Source: Terriglobus roseus DSM 18391 (GTDB taxonomy: Bacteria > Acidobacteriota > Terriglobia > Terriglobales > Acidobacteriaceae). From it: a stretch of 64,000 nucleotides of DNA. The stretch is from contig NC_018014.1 in NCBI RefSeq assembly GCF_000265425.1, positions 248,001 to 312,000 on the forward strand. The letters run 5' to 3'. Below the pieces are notes generated by a model. It did no database searches. It was not told the DNA's origin and saw only the letters and a list, made by a program, of their open reading frames with translations. Shown in pieces: positions 34,752 to 44,372 of the stretch. Each line of letters opens with the position of its first letter. Within the stretch, counting starts at the first letter, position 1. Position numbers and translations under genes: made by a program.

Positions 34752-35033
34752 ATGGTTCGTCATTACCAGGTTGAAGGACGCGTCCAGGGTGTTGGTTTCC
34801 GCTGGTTCGTGCATCGCGAGGCGGCAGAACTCGGGCTGCGCGGATGGGTGCGCAACACCACCGCAGGGCACGTGGAAGCTGTGGCGGCAGGCTCAGCCGA
34901 GCAGATTGAAGAGCTGGAAGCTGCGATCCGCAAGGGATCACGTGGCAGCCGTGTGGACCGGGTTCGTATTCACGAGCTGCAGGACGCCGAGGCGGAGGGC
35001 CTGAAGGAGTTCGTGATCGAAGGCGCGTTCTAG
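34752..35033 (+). CDS. acyP: Acylphosphatase
   Basis: A 93-residue acylphosphatase hydrolysing acyl phosphates such as acetyl phosphate and carbamoyl phosphate. VEGRVQGVGFRWFVHR contains the phosphate loop with the catalytic Arg, and GWVRNTTAGHVEA the catalytic Asn. It is followed after 21 bases by apt on the same strand. Confidence 0.93.
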   Translation: MVRHYQVEGRVQGVGFRWFVHREAAELGLRGWVRNTTAGHVEAVAAGSAEQIEELEAAIRKGSRGSRVDRVRIHELQDAEAEGLKEFVIEGAF

Positions 35034-35054
35034 GCTCGCCGTTACAATGGACGC

Positions 35055-35594
35055 ATGTCGCACACCATCAATTGCGAGCCCCTGAAGGAGCTCATCCGTA
35101 CCGTCCCCGACTTCCCCAAGCCCGGCATCCTGTTCTACGACATCACCACGCTTTTGAAGGACAAGGCCGGCTTTGCGCAGATGATTGACGCCTTTGCGGC
35201 GTACTACATCGACAAGCAGGTCGACCTGGTGCTGGGTATTGAGGCACGTGGCTTCATCTTTGGCCCGGCCATGGCCTACCGGTTGAATGCGGGCTTTGTG
35301 CCCGTTCGCAAGCCGAAGAAGCTGCCCGCCCCGACCGCCAAGGTGACCTACGACCTGGAGTACGGCAGCGACTCGCTTGAGATCCACCTGGATGCTATCC
35401 AGCCCGGTCAGCGCGTGGTCATCGTCGATGACCTGCTCGCAACCGGCGGGACCATGCAGGCGACCGTGCAACTGGTGAAGCAGCTTGGCGGCGAGATTGC
35501 CGGCGTTGCTTTCGCCGTGGAACTCGACTTCCTGAAGGGCCGCTCGAAGTTCCCCGAGGTCGACGTCTACAGCCTTCTGCACTACAACGAGTAG
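35055..35594 (+). CDS. apt: Adenine phosphoribosyltransferase
   Basis: Purine salvage enzyme that joins adenine and PRPP to AMP; 179 residues. [19 protein letters not shown] is the family start and [18 protein letters not shown] the PRPP-binding motif. Six bases separate its stop from the next gene, so they are probably co-transcribed. Confidence 0.95.
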   Translation: MSHTINCEPLKELIRTVPDFPKPGILFYDITTLLKDKAGFAQMIDAFAAYYIDKQVDLVLGIEARGFIFGPAMAYRLNAGFVPVRKPKKLPAPTAKVTYDLEYGSDSLEIHLDAIQPGQRVVIVDDLLATGGTMQATVQLVKQLGGEIAGVAFAVELDFLKGRSKFPEVDVYSLLHYNE

Positions 35595-35600
35595 CCACGC

Positions 35601-36098
35601 ATGGACGATACAAGCGCCGTGACGCTGCGACCGAACAGACCCGGAGATATGGGCTGGGTGGTGCATCGGCACGGCGTTTTGTATGCGCAGGAGTTTGGCT
35701 GGGACGAACGCTTTGAGGCGCTGGTCGCACGCATCGCGGCAGATTTTATCGAGCAGCTTGAACCCGAGCGCGAACGCTGCTGGATCGCTGAGCGCGATAG
35801 TGTCTTTCTGGGCTGCGTCTTCCTGGTGCGCGATCCTTCCGCAGAAGGCACGGCGAAACTTCGGTTGTTGCTGGTGGAACCTGCGGCGCGCGGCCTTGGC
35901 GTGGGACGAACGCTGGTTCGCGCATGCATCGCGTTTGCACGCCAGGCCGGCTATACGAAGCTGACGCTGTGGACGAACAGCATACTTACCTCAGCGTGCC
36001 GAATTTACGAGAGCGAAGGCTTTACGCTGGTCACCGAAGAGCCGCACGAGAGCTTCGGTGCTTCGCTGGTCGGCCAGCATTGGGAGCTGGTGCTGTAG
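35601..36098 (+). CDS. GNAT family N-acetyltransferase
   Basis: A 165-residue acyltransferase. [25 protein letters not shown] is the acetyl-CoA motif (R/Q-x-x-G-x-G/A form, VGRTL), preceded by GCVFLVRD strands and followed by [24 protein letters not shown]. The layout fits small-molecule or peptide N-acetyltransferases. Substrate not predictable. It lies six bases after apt. Confidence 0.87.
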   Translation: MDDTSAVTLRPNRPGDMGWVVHRHGVLYAQEFGWDERFEALVARIAADFIEQLEPERERCWIAERDSVFLGCVFLVRDPSAEGTAKLRLLLVEPAARGLGVGRTLVRACIAFARQAGYTKLTLWTNSILTSACRIYESEGFTLVTEEPHESFGASLVGQHWELVL

Positions 36099-36107
36099 AT
36101 CGCCGCT

Positions 36108-37280
36108 CTAGGCGAACAGCAGACAGCTCGCGCCGCTGACCTGAATCGTTGACACGCGATCACCGATCTTACCGGTTGCGTTATCCAGTGCAAAGACAGT
36201 CACGTCGCCGGAAAACTGATTAGCGACCAGGAACCACTTGCCCGAAGGATCGACGGCGATGTGGCGAGCCTCCAGGCCGGGGTTCGCCTTGTGCTGGATC
36301 GGTGTCAGCGCGCCGGTCGTTGCATCGACCGCAAAGACAGCAAAGCTCTCACTCGCGCGCCGATTCGCCGCGTAGAGGAACCGCATGTCCTTGGAGAAGA
36401 CCAGTTCGCATCCACGCGCTTTCGCAGGATCGACGCCCGCGGGCAGGGTGTTCACAACGCTCTTCGTGGTGAGGACGCCGTGCGTCGCATTCCATTGCAG
36501 TTGCACCACGGTCGAGTTCAGCTCACAGATGCAGTAGATCCAACGGCCGTTGGGATGGAAGACGAGGTGGCGGGGCCCAGCGCCGGGTTCCGACGCCCAG
36601 TGATCCGGCTTGTGTGGTGTCAGCTTGGATGTTGCGTGATCGAGCCCGAAGATGTGGATCCGGTCGAGGCCAAGATCGTTGACCAGCACAAAGTCGCCGT
36701 CGGGCGAGATCAATGCCGAGTGCGCGTGGCTACCCTGCTGACGATCCTTCACCGGGCCGTGCTCGGCCGGTGGGAACTGGACGGCGTTGGCCTGCGTCAG
36801 TTTGCCCGTCGGGTCCGCACGGAACGAAGCAACGCTGCCGCCGCCGTAGTTTGAGACGAGTACGCAAGTGCCGTCCGCAGAGACGCTGACATGGCAGCCA
36901 CCACCGCCGCTGGAGCTGGCGGTAGCGATGGGTGTCAGCGTGGTTGTCGCAACATCCGTACCCTGCGACACCACGTAGCTGGCTGCCTGTGACTGCCCGC
37001 CGTCACCGCCGAGGACTGCGAAGAGTGGGTGGCCGGCCTGCGGCGCTGCGAGGAAGCTGGGGCTGCTTGCCTTGGTCAGCAGCCGCGGGATGCCGAGTCG
37101 GCCGTTGTGGAAGGATGCGAGAAAGATGCCCTCGCCCTTGCCGGCAAACTCTGACTGGCTGCTGGTGCCGAGGAACAATCGCAGCGTCCCCGAAGCCTCG
37201 CGCGCGGATGCGCTTGTACCGTGCAGCAACAACGCTGCTCCTGCCGTGGCACTGCCTAGAAACTGCCGACGTGTCTGCAT
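36108..37280 (-). CDS. Tat-exported beta-propeller lactonase (PF10282), copy 1
   Basis: A 390-residue seven-bladed propeller lactonase of the 6-phosphogluconolactonase (Pgl) superfamily. The twin-arginine signal TRRQFLGSATAGAALLL exports it. GTSSQSEFAGKGEGIFL, GPRHLVFHPNGRWIY, LYAANRRASESFAVF and EARHIAVDPSGKWFLVANQ are the propeller blades. The ATG at 37280 is preferred; the open frame continues upstream into the neighbouring lactonase gene. It is the last gene of a run of three lactonases, with a 13-base gap to the previous gene. Reaction inferred from family: hydrolysis of a sugar lactone in the periplasm. Confidence 0.85.
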   Translation of the reverse strand: MQTRRQFLGSATAGAALLLHGTSASAREASGTLRLFLGTSSQSEFAGKGEGIFLASFHNGRLGIPRLLTKASSPSFLAAPQAGHPLFAVLGGDGGQSQAASYVVSQGTDVATTTLTPIATASSSGGGGCHVSVSADGTCVLVSNYGGGSVASFRADPTGKLTQANAVQFPPAEHGPVKDRQQGSHAHSALISPDGDFVLVNDLGLDRIHIFGLDHATSKLTPHKPDHWASEPGAGPRHLVFHPNGRWIYCICELNSTVVQLQWNATHGVLTTKSVVNTLPAGVDPAKARGCELVFSKDMRFLYAANRRASESFAVFAVDATTGALTPIQHKANPGLEARHIAVDPSGKWFLVANQFSGDVTVFALDNATGKIGDRVSTIQVSGASCLLFA

Positions 37281-37293
37281 CGCTCTTCTCTCT

Positions 37294-38349
37294 TCAGCCA
37301 AACAACAGGCAGCTTGGATTGTTGATGTTGGTGGAGCTGGTGCGATCGCCCAGCTTCCCGGTCGCTGTGTCAATCGGGAAGATCGAGACTTCGTTCGAGA
37401 ACTGGTTCGCGGCCAGGAACCACTTGCCCGACGGGTCGACGGCGATGTGCCGCGCTTCTTTGCCGGGATTCGCAAGGCGCTGCACGAGTGTCAGCGCACC
37501 GGTGTGCGAATCCAGCGCGTAGACGACGAAGTCTTCGTGCACGCGATTCGCTGCGAACAGGAAACGCAGGTCTTTGCTGAAGACCATGTCGCAGGCGCGC
37601 ACGTCGGTCTTGCTAACACCTTCGGGAAGGGTTTCGACGGTCTGCAGGGTCGTCAGCGTGCCTGCATCCGCGTCCCATGCAAGCTGGTTGATGGTGCACG
37701 CCATCTCGTCGATGTTGTAGACCCACTTGCCGTTCGGGTGCAGCACCAGGTGCCGCGGACCCGCACCGGGAGCGGACTTCCACTCGCCGTGCAGCGTCAT
37801 CTTCGCGGTCGCCGGGGCCAGTTTGAAGATGTGGATGCGGTCGAGTCCGAGGTCATTGATGAGTACATAGCCGCCGTCCAGCGTGATGTCTGCAGCGTGT
37901 GCGTAGGAGTGATCCTGCCGCTTGGGGTCGGGGCCGTGGTCAGCCGCGTTGAACTGGTAAAACGATGCCGGATGCAGCGCGCCATCGGCGTCCATGTGGA
38001 ACGACGCAGCCGAGCCGCCGACATAGTTCGCTACGACAACGGTGCTGCCCTGCGCCGACAGATGCACGGCACCGGGCGCCTGCGTGCTGGCGCGATGGAC
38101 CTCCGTCAGCTTCGCTTCCGCAACATCCATGTGGAAGCAGGCGACCTCGCCGGCGGGCGCGCCCGGCTCCTGCGAGATGGCCAGCAGGCGGTTTTCGTTG
38201 CGGCCGTCAAAGCAGAGGAAGCTGGCCTTGGGCAGCTCGGCTGCGAGGGTCGGTACCGCCAGCGTGCCGGCCTCCGTGTCGAAGGTGGCGGTGTACACGC
38301 CGCGGCCATCGGTGCCGCTGGTGCCCAGGAAGATACGTTCGATCGACAT
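37294..38349 (-). CDS. Beta-propeller lactonase (PF10282), copy 2
   Basis: A 351-residue protein of the same lactonase family, without any signal peptide (SIERIFLGTSGTDGRGVYT), so it should be cytoplasmic. GPRHLVLHPNGKWVYNIDE and EARHIAVDPSGKWFLAANQ match copy 1 blade by blade. Copy 1 looks like a close relative that gained a Tat leader. Ninety-nine bases separate it from the preceding 88-residue gene. Substrate unknown; the cytoplasmic form may be a true 6-phosphogluconolactonase. Confidence 0.85.
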   Translation of the reverse strand: MSIERIFLGTSGTDGRGVYTATFDTEAGTLAVPTLAAELPKASFLCFDGRNENRLLAISQEPGAPAGEVACFHMDVAEAKLTEVHRASTQAPGAVHLSAQGSTVVVANYVGGSAASFHMDADGALHPASFYQFNAADHGPDPKRQDHSYAHAADITLDGGYVLINDLGLDRIHIFKLAPATAKMTLHGEWKSAPGAGPRHLVLHPNGKWVYNIDEMACTINQLAWDADAGTLTTLQTVETLPEGVSKTDVRACDMVFSKDLRFLFAANRVHEDFVVYALDSHTGALTLVQRLANPGKEARHIAVDPSGKWFLAANQFSNEVSIFPIDTATGKLGDRTSSTNINNPSCLLFG

Positions 38350-38448
38350 GCTCTGCTGCTCCGGCTCTGAAGGTCTTCGCTAACGATGTTGGCACATTGC
38401 AGGCCGGTTGGCCCAATCCTGCGGGGCAGCCGAAACAGATCTCAGCGC

Positions 38449-38715
38449 TCAACGAACCATCTCGGTGACGCGCAGTGTGTCGCCCTCAGCGAGATACCGC
38501 TTGCGCCGGAACCAGTCGGTCATGCGCTCTTCCAGCAGGTCCAGCGGCACGCGCAAGCCGGCCTCCAGTAGACCGTCCCCGACGGGCAGCGTGTCGTCAA
38601 AGACCGCATCATTGGTGAAGTTACGCATGCAAAAACTGTCGATGGCCTTGACGGGACATGGCGACGCGATGCCTGCGGCGTCCACACATTCAACGGAAAG
38701 ACGGCGCACAAACAT
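38449..38715 (-). CDS. Hypothetical 88-residue protein in the lactonase cluster
   Basis: Starts two bases after the stop of lactonase copy 3, so it is co-transcribed. The product begins MFVRRLSVECVDAAGIASPC, has one more Cys, and ends with an Arg-rich part (DWFRRKRYLAEGDTLRVTEM). No signal peptide or membrane helix. I do not recognise it. The frame also stays open upstream inside the lactonase gene, but that part is a shadow. Confidence 0.55.
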   Translation of the reverse strand: MFVRRLSVECVDAAGIASPCPVKAIDSFCMRNFTNDAVFDDTLPVGDGLLEAGLRVPLDLLEERMTDWFRRKRYLAEGDTLRVTEMVR

Positions 38716-38717
38716 CG

Positions 38718-39866
38718 TTAAGCCCACAGCACGAAGCATGCGCCGGCGATCTTGATGCTGCTGGCCGCAGCACCCAGCTTGCCCGTCTTCGCGTCGCGCG
38801 GAAAGACCGTGACGTCGTTGCTGCGCTGGTTCGCCGCTACCAGCCACTTGCCTGTGGCGTCGATGGTGACGCAGCGGTTTTCCACGCCTTCCACCTTCGT
38901 CCGCTGAATCTCCTGCAGCCTGGCGTCCTTGCCGACGGCCCAGACCACCATGCTCTCCAGACCGCGAACGCTGCCGTACAGAAAGCGGCGATCGGCGGAG
39001 AGGGTGATGTCCGCGGTGCGGCACTTGGGCGGTGCGTCGGCTGGCAGGGTGGTCCACGAACCCGCCTTCGTCAGCGTGCCGCGCTTCTCGTCCCATGCCA
39101 GCAGGTCGACGGTGTTGGTCAGTTCGTTGTTGCAGTAGATCCACTTGCCGCCGGGATAGAAGACCAAGTGACGCGGCGCGGAGCCCGGTGCAGCCTGGTA
39201 GAACGGAGGATCGTGCGGTGTCAGCTTTGCCGTGGCAGCGTCCAGCGCGTAGACGTAAATGCGGTCGGCACCGAAGTCATTCACCAGGACGAACCTTCCA
39301 CCCGGAGCTGTCAGGATGGAGTGGCAACGGCTGTGCACCTGGACTGGTTCGGGGCCATGATGCTCCGCGCCGTACTCAATGTGCTCGACGTACGGCGACA
39401 GCGTGCCGTCTTTCGCGATCTGGTAGGTCGAGATGTCGCCGCTGCCCCAGTTCGCCTCCATGGCCACGCGGCCGCTGGGGTCGATCGAGAGGAAGTTCGG
39501 GCCCATACCCTTGGCCGTCTCCTGATTGATGGGGTGCAGCAGGTCCGGCGTGTCGACGATCTCAAAGCCAGCTACGCCAGCGATGCCATTGATAACACTG
39601 GTCGTGTACAGTCGGCGCTTCCGCTCAGGATGCAGCGCCATGCAGTCGTTGCCGGGGAGCTTTGCGGCCATCTCCGGCTGCGAGAAGGCGCCTGTCTTGG
39701 GATCGAAGTAGGTGGAGAAGATGCCCTGCGCCTCTTTGCCGGTGCTGCCGACGAAGGCGCGTTGCGTGCCCAGCGTGGGCGGCGTCATCTGGCTGAAGGA
39801 TGTGCGCGCCAGAAGCGCGGCGGCGGGCAGCGTGGCAAGGAAGCTTCGACGATCAAGCATGAGCAC
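38718..39866 (-). CDS. Tat-exported beta-propeller lactonase (PF10282), copy 3
   Basis: A 382-residue propeller lactonase with the leader DRRSFLATLPAAALLARTSF, a probable Tat signal. GTQRAFVGSTGKEAQGIF, PRHLVFYPGGKWIYCNNE, and NRCVTIDATGKWLVAANQR are the blades. It is clearly more diverged than copies 1 and 2. It heads a probable four-gene transcript running to 36108. The start may instead be Met at residue 3. Confidence 0.84.
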   Translation of the reverse strand: MLMLDRRSFLATLPAAALLARTSFSQMTPPTLGTQRAFVGSTGKEAQGIFSTYFDPKTGAFSQPEMAAKLPGNDCMALHPERKRRLYTTSVINGIAGVAGFEIVDTPDLLHPINQETAKGMGPNFLSIDPSGRVAMEANWGSGDISTYQIAKDGTLSPYVEHIEYGAEHHGPEPVQVHSRCHSILTAPGGRFVLVNDFGADRIYVYALDAATAKLTPHDPPFYQAAPGSAPRHLVFYPGGKWIYCNNELTNTVDLLAWDEKRGTLTKAGSWTTLPADAPPKCRTADITLSADRRFLYGSVRGLESMVVWAVGKDARLQEIQRTKVEGVENRCVTIDATGKWLVAANQRSNDVTVFPRDAKTGKLGAAASSIKIAGACFVLWA

Positions 39867-39910
39867 TCCGCGGAACGCTGACCAGCATACTCCACGGTGC
39901 CGACCCGGGC

Positions 39911-40348
39911 TTAGCCCTCGGCCGGCAGGTGTCCCGCGTACTCTTCGGGCTTGACGTCGTTATTGATGACCGGCAGGGGAGGCAGGTTGAGCGTGCTGCC
40001 CGCCTGATCGACTACGGCCTTCACGTTCGTCAGAACCTCTTCAACGGTCATGGTGTACATCTCGCGGCCGTTGTCATAGCCGTTCTCGACGATGGTCTTC
40101 AGGTAGCGTCCGGCGGCCTGCGCTGCGGAGTAGTCGGTGATGACGTAGCCGGTGGAGCGCTTCATCTGTACCCACGCGACGTTCGGCATGGCGATCCACA
40201 TGGGGCGGCCGTTCACGTCGAACCGGATATCCGTGGCGTCGGCGTGACGCGTTGCAATGGCGACGATGGTCGCCTTCCAAACGCAGTGCAACTGCTCGCC
40301 GGTCCATTTGTCGACTACGCGAAAGTCCTCATACATGCCTGTGCCCAT
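39911..40348 (-). CDS. Hypothetical protein, 145 residues
   Basis: A soluble protein I do not recognise. The N-terminal half has Trp and Cys (VVDKWTGEQLHCVWKATIV) and then DIRFDVNGRPMWIAMPNVAW, likely beta strands; the second half has YSAAQAAGRYLKTIVENGYDNG, likely helical. A Met at residue 5 is an alternative start. It is upstream of the lactonase run on the same strand, 44 bases away, so it may be part of that transcript. Confidence 0.65.
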   Translation of the reverse strand: MGTGMYEDFRVVDKWTGEQLHCVWKATIVAIATRHADATDIRFDVNGRPMWIAMPNVAWVQMKRSTGYVITDYSAAQAAGRYLKTIVENGYDNGREMYTMTVEEVLTNVKAVVDQAGSTLNLPPLPVINNDVKPEEYAGHLPAEG

Positions 40349-40527
40349 CCTTCAACGGTGCTGTCTTCAGAGTATGGTTTCGCGGAACGATGGGCAAGCG
40401 GAGGGGGCTGAGGGCGTTCCTTTTGCCCCTCCCGGACGCCGCTGCTAGACTTACGGGTGGCGCACGTATCTGCGGATTCCGCATCTGCGCCGGCTCATCT
40501 GCGGCCATTCGCGCCGCCAAAGGATTC

Positions 40528-41277
40528 ATGACCGTGGATACACCCACCCGCACCAAGCCGCTCGCCATCCGTGAAGACGGCCCGCTCGCCGTCAACACCA
40601 ACAGCAGCAGCACCGCATTCGCCGACCGTATTCAGAACAACCGGCCGCTCGCCATCCGCCTGGCGGTTGCCGTGGTTGTGCTGATCGTCATCGCCGGTGT
40701 CTTCGCGTTCCTCAGCAGCCACCGGTCTGAGGCTGCCAGCAATGCCCTGGCCGAGGCAATGCAGACCTACGACGCGCCCATCGCGACGCCCCAGCAGCCT
40801 GTGCCCGCGGGCACTCGCAGCTTCAGCAGTGTGGAAGAGCGCGCCAAGGCAGCGAACGTACAGTTTGCTGCCGTTGCCGACAAGTACAGCAGCACCGACG
40901 CGGGCCGTAACGCTCTCTATCTGCAGGGCGTAACAGCCATGCAGACCGGCCAGAATGAGACTGCGGAGAAGCTGCTGAAGAAGTCTGCCGATAGCTGGAA
41001 CCACGACGTCAGCACGCTGGCAGAGATGGCACTTGCAGGTCTGTATCGCGGCACCGCGCGTGAGTCGCTGGCCGTCGAGCAGTACAACAAGGTCATTGCA
41101 AAGCCCAGCACGCTGGTGCCTGCGGGCCTGGCACAGCTTGAGTTGGCCGATATGTACGAGGCCAATGGTAAGCAGGCTGAGGCAAAGAAGATCTATGCGC
41201 AGATCAAGGACAAAGATCCGAAGAGCGCATCGGCTGAGATCGCAACGCAGAAGCTGAGCGGACCTGCCGCGCGGTAA
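40528..41277 (+). CDS. Membrane-anchored TPR protein (YfgM-like)
   Basis: A 249-residue protein with a single membrane helix (about 50-70, LAIRLAVAVVVLIVIAGVFAF) and periplasmic TPR-like repeats (QGVTAMQTGQNETAEKLLKK and ELADMYEANGKQAEAKKIYAQ). The arrangement resembles YfgM, a helper at the Sec translocon. The start at 40528 gives a sensible short cytoplasmic tail; the open frame upstream overlaps the divergent gene. It is 23 bases before xseA. Confidence 0.75.
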   Translation: MTVDTPTRTKPLAIREDGPLAVNTNSSSTAFADRIQNNRPLAIRLAVAVVVLIVIAGVFAFLSSHRSEAASNALAEAMQTYDAPIATPQQPVPAGTRSFSSVEERAKAANVQFAAVADKYSSTDAGRNALYLQGVTAMQTGQNETAEKLLKKSADSWNHDVSTLAEMALAGLYRGTARESLAVEQYNKVIAKPSTLVPAGLAQLELADMYEANGKQAEAKKIYAQIKDKDPKSASAEIATQKLSGPAAR

Positions 41278-41300
41278 CGCAGAAGGGCTTCGCAGACACC

Positions 41301-42911
41301 ATGGCGGCTCCGGAAAACCCACCAGCATCGCTCGCTCAGTTGATCCGGCGCAGAGCAGCGACTGGCAGGTCCTCCGGGCCGCCATCGTCGCTCAAGCCGA
41401 AGCCTGACCGGCTTGGACAGTTCGGCCTGCTCTTCTCAGAACCCGAGGTTGCTGCGGACGATTCTGCTGTCACCATCGCGGATGTGATCGCCGAGCGCGA
41501 ACGCATCGAGGCGCCTGCATCGCCGCCACTGGTGCCGCAACAGCGCAAGCTGTGGGCGGTCGCGGAGCTGGTGAGTGCGCTGCGCGGCAAGGTGGAACGC
41601 GAGTACAGCGATGTGTGGGTAGAGGGTGAGATCTCCAACTGCCGCCCCGCACCCAGCGGCCACCTGTACTTCACATTGAAAGATGGCAACGCACAACTGC
41701 TTGTCGTGCTCTTCCGGCGCGAGGCAGCTCTGCTGCGCTTCAAGCCGACCGATGGACTTGCAGTGCTGGCGCGTGGTCGCGTGTCGGTCTTTGAGAGTCG
41801 CGGACAGCTGCAACTGATCGCGGAAACACTGGAGCCGCGCGGCGCCGGTGCGCTGCAGCTTGCGTTCGAACAACTGAAGGCAAAGCTCCGTGCCGAGGGT
41901 CTGTTTGAGCTGGAACGCAAGCGGCCGTTGCCTGCCTTCCCGCGCACTGTCGGCGTCATCACATCGACGAAGGGCGCGGTGTTGCGGGACATCGTCACCG
42001 TGATTCGTCGTCGTCATGCCTGCCTGGACATTCTTGTCTTTCCTGCGGCCATGCAGGGCGTGACATGCGCCGGCGACGTGGCACGTGGGCTGCGTTACTT
42101 CAACGCGAATCCGCAGCACAACGTGGACGTCATCGTGATCGCGCGCGGTGGTGGATCGGCTGAGGATCTTGCAGGCTTCAACGATGAGGCTCTTGCGCGC
42201 ACCATCGCCGACAGCGAACTGCCGGTGGTCTCGGCCGTCGGGCATGAGACGGATTTCACCATTGCGGATTTTGTTGCGGACCTTCGCGCGCCCACACCGT
42301 CTGCCGCTGCAGAACTGGTCACGGCTGCGCAGCATCGTGTGGAAGAGCGTGTGCAATCGCTTGCGGCCAGGCTCTTCCGCGCCATGCGCTATCAGCAGAT
42401 GCATGCGCAGCAGCGCTTCACGCGTGTCTCGGCTGCCAGTGCATTTGCGCGTATACGCGACAGTATCGGTCGTCGCCAGCAGCGCGTGGATCAGGATCGC
42501 TTTCGTCTTGAGGCTGCGACCGAGGCGCTGTTGCGTGAGCGTGCTGCGCGGCTGCGCATGTTGACGGAACGTTTGCAGCGGCAGGATGTGCATCGCAGTG
42601 TGCTGCGTGCGCAGGCGAAGAATGAGCGGCTGCGTGAGCGTTTGTTGCGTACCGGTTCGTCGTTGCTTCGGACGCCAGCGCAGCGCGTGACGCGTGCGGA
42701 GACACGGCTGCAGGCGTTGTCACCCACTGCTGTCTTGCAGCGTGGCTATGCGCTTGTCTTCAACGCGGAAGGTAAGTTACTGCGCAGTGCCGATGATGTA
42801 ACGGCGGGCGATGAGATTCGCACCAGGCTGGGCCAAGGCGAGCTGCGTTCGCGTGTGCTCAGCAAGAACGAGAACGATACTGCAGGACCAACGGGGACAG
42901 ACACCGCATGA
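41301..42911 (+). CDS. xseA: Exodeoxyribonuclease VII large subunit
   Basis: Large subunit of exonuclease VII, which degrades single-stranded DNA; 536 residues, longer than the usual 450 because of an N-terminal extension of about 75 residues. VEGEISNCRPAPSGHLYFTLKD is the OB fold, and IARGGGSAEDLAGFNDE and SAVGHETDFTIADFVADLRAPTP the catalytic domain. The long Arg/Gln helices after residue 340 fit the XseB-binding coiled coil. xseB is not in this window. The stop overlaps the glmM start by four bases. Confidence 0.94.
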   Translation: MAAPENPPASLAQLIRRRAATGRSSGPPSSLKPKPDRLGQFGLLFSEPEVAADDSAVTIADVIAERERIEAPASPPLVPQQRKLWAVAELVSALRGKVEREYSDVWVEGEISNCRPAPSGHLYFTLKDGNAQLLVVLFRREAALLRFKPTDGLAVLARGRVSVFESRGQLQLIAETLEPRGAGALQLAFEQLKAKLRAEGLFELERKRPLPAFPRTVGVITSTKGAVLRDIVTVIRRRHACLDILVFPAAMQGVTCAGDVARGLRYFNANPQHNVDVIVIARGGGSAEDLAGFNDEALARTIADSELPVVSAVGHETDFTIADFVADLRAPTPSAAAELVTAAQHRVEERVQSLAARLFRAMRYQQMHAQQRFTRVSAASAFARIRDSIGRRQQRVDQDRFRLEAATEALLRERAARLRMLTERLQRQDVHRSVLRAQAKNERLRERLLRTGSSLLRTPAQRVTRAETRLQALSPTAVLQRGYALVFNAEGKLLRSADDVTAGDEIRTRLGQGELRSRVLSKNENDTAGPTGTDTA

Positions 42912-44257
42912 GAAAGCTCTTTGGAACGGACGGCATTCGCGCCGTCGCCGGCGAAGCACCACTCGATCGCAAGACCATCTTCGCGGTTGGCGTCGCACTG
43001 GCGCACCATGTTGCCAGGGCCGGTGAGCAGCCGCGCGTGATCCTGGGTATGGACACACGTGAGTCGAGCGAGTGGATCGCCGCGACGATCACGGCGGGTC
43101 TGCGCAAGGGCGGCGCAAGCGTTGAGAGTGCGGGTGTCATCACGACGCCGGCCATTGCGTATCTCACGCGTTCCCACGGATTCAGCGCGGGTATTGTGAT
43201 CAGCGCATCGCACAATCCATGGCAGGACAACGGCATCAAGGTCTTCGGTCCCGACGGCTACAAGCTGCCGGATGCGACCGAGCTTGCCATTGAAGACGAG
43301 ATCTTCAAGCAGCTTGCGAACAATCACATTGAGACTGCAGATGATGAAGCTGCGCCTGCAGTGGAAGAGAGCGATCGTGCGGAGTATGTGCGGTCTCTGC
43401 TGGCTGCTGTGGATGGTTTGAGCCTTGATGGCAAGCGCATCGTGATCGACTGCGCGAATGGTGCTGCATCGTCTGTTGCGCCGCAGCTTTTTGCGGGTCT
43501 TGGTGGTGAGGTTCGCATTCGGAATGCAAGCCCCGATGGCCGCAACATCAATGTTGACTGTGGTGCGACGAAGCCTGAGGTGGTTGCGAAGTATGTGATC
43601 GAGGACAAGGCTGACATCGGCATCACGTTCGATGGCGATGCGGATCGCGCGATGTTCGCCGATGAGAATGGCCGTGTGATCAATGGGGACGCGGTGATGC
43701 TGCTGGCCGCACGCGATCTGCAGGAGCGCGGGCTGTTGCATGACAACACAGTTGTGGCTACAACGATGTCGAACATGGGGCTTGAGGCTGCGTTGAAACG
43801 CAGCGGAATCCGCATGTTGCGGGCGCCGGTGGGTGACAAGTATGTGTTGCAGCAGATGCAGGAGACGAAGGCTTCGCTGGGCGGTGAGCAGAGCGGACAC
43901 ATCCTGTTTACGGGCCGCAGCACGACGGGTGACGGGCTTTTGACGGCGCTGTTGCTGCTCGACATTGTGCATCGCAGCGGCAAGTCTCTGGCGGAGTTGA
44001 CGGCGGATTTGAAGACGTTTCCGCAGGTGATTGTGAACGTCAAGGTGCGCGAGAAGGTGCCACTTGAATCGATTCAGTCGATCGTTTCGACGATCCGTGA
44101 CGCAGAGACCGCCCTGCTCGATAGCGGACGTGTCGTGATCCGCTACAGCGGCACGGAAGCGCTCGCTCGCGTGATGATCGAGGCTGAGGATGAGTCTGCT
44201 ATGCGACACCACGCGGACGCGATCGCCTCCGCGATCCGTTCTGAGCTTGGTGTCTAG
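42908..44257 (+). CDS. glmM: Phosphoglucosamine mutase
   Basis: Converts glucosamine-6-phosphate to glucosamine-1-phosphate for UDP-GlcNAc, feeding peptidoglycan and LPS; 449 residues. FGTDGIR is the start, S101 in SASHNPWQDNG the phosphoserine, DGDADR the metal site, and RYSGTEALARVMIE the phosphate-binding C-terminal domain. Translationally coupled to xseA by an ATGA overlap. Confidence 0.96.
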   Translation: MRKLFGTDGIRAVAGEAPLDRKTIFAVGVALAHHVARAGEQPRVILGMDTRESSEWIAATITAGLRKGGASVESAGVITTPAIAYLTRSHGFSAGIVISASHNPWQDNGIKVFGPDGYKLPDATELAIEDEIFKQLANNHIETADDEAAPAVEESDRAEYVRSLLAAVDGLSLDGKRIVIDCANGAASSVAPQLFAGLGGEVRIRNASPDGRNINVDCGATKPEVVAKYVIEDKADIGITFDGDADRAMFADENGRVINGDAVMLLAARDLQERGLLHDNTVVATTMSNMGLEAALKRSGIRMLRAPVGDKYVLQQMQETKASLGGEQSGHILFTGRSTTGDGLLTALLLLDIVHRSGKSLAELTADLKTFPQVIVNVKVREKVPLESIQSIVSTIRDAETALLDSGRVVIRYSGTEALARVMIEAEDESAMRHHADAIASAIRSELGV

Positions 44258-44347
44258 TCTGGGGCCGGGATGGTCAGGTAAAGATTGCCTGCGGCCCGGC
44301 CATTCTCTGTGTCCGCTGAGTGGCATATGATCGATCCACCGCGAGGA

Positions 44348-44368
44348 CTCCTCTTTCGGGATGAGGAG
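44348..44368 (+). promoter_or_regulatory. Hairpin masking the ribosome site of the Crp/Fnr gene
   Basis: CTCCTC at 44348-44353 can pair with GAGGAG at 44363-44368, which is the ribosome binding site for the ATG at 44373. The loop is TTTCGGGAT. A short stem like this could keep translation low until it is opened. Confidence 0.4.
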
Positions 44369-44372
44369 CAGC

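Noticed and set aside
38716..39144. Upstream part of the frame that includes the 88-residue gene
   Set aside because: It overlaps lactonase copy 3 in another frame and has no family character.
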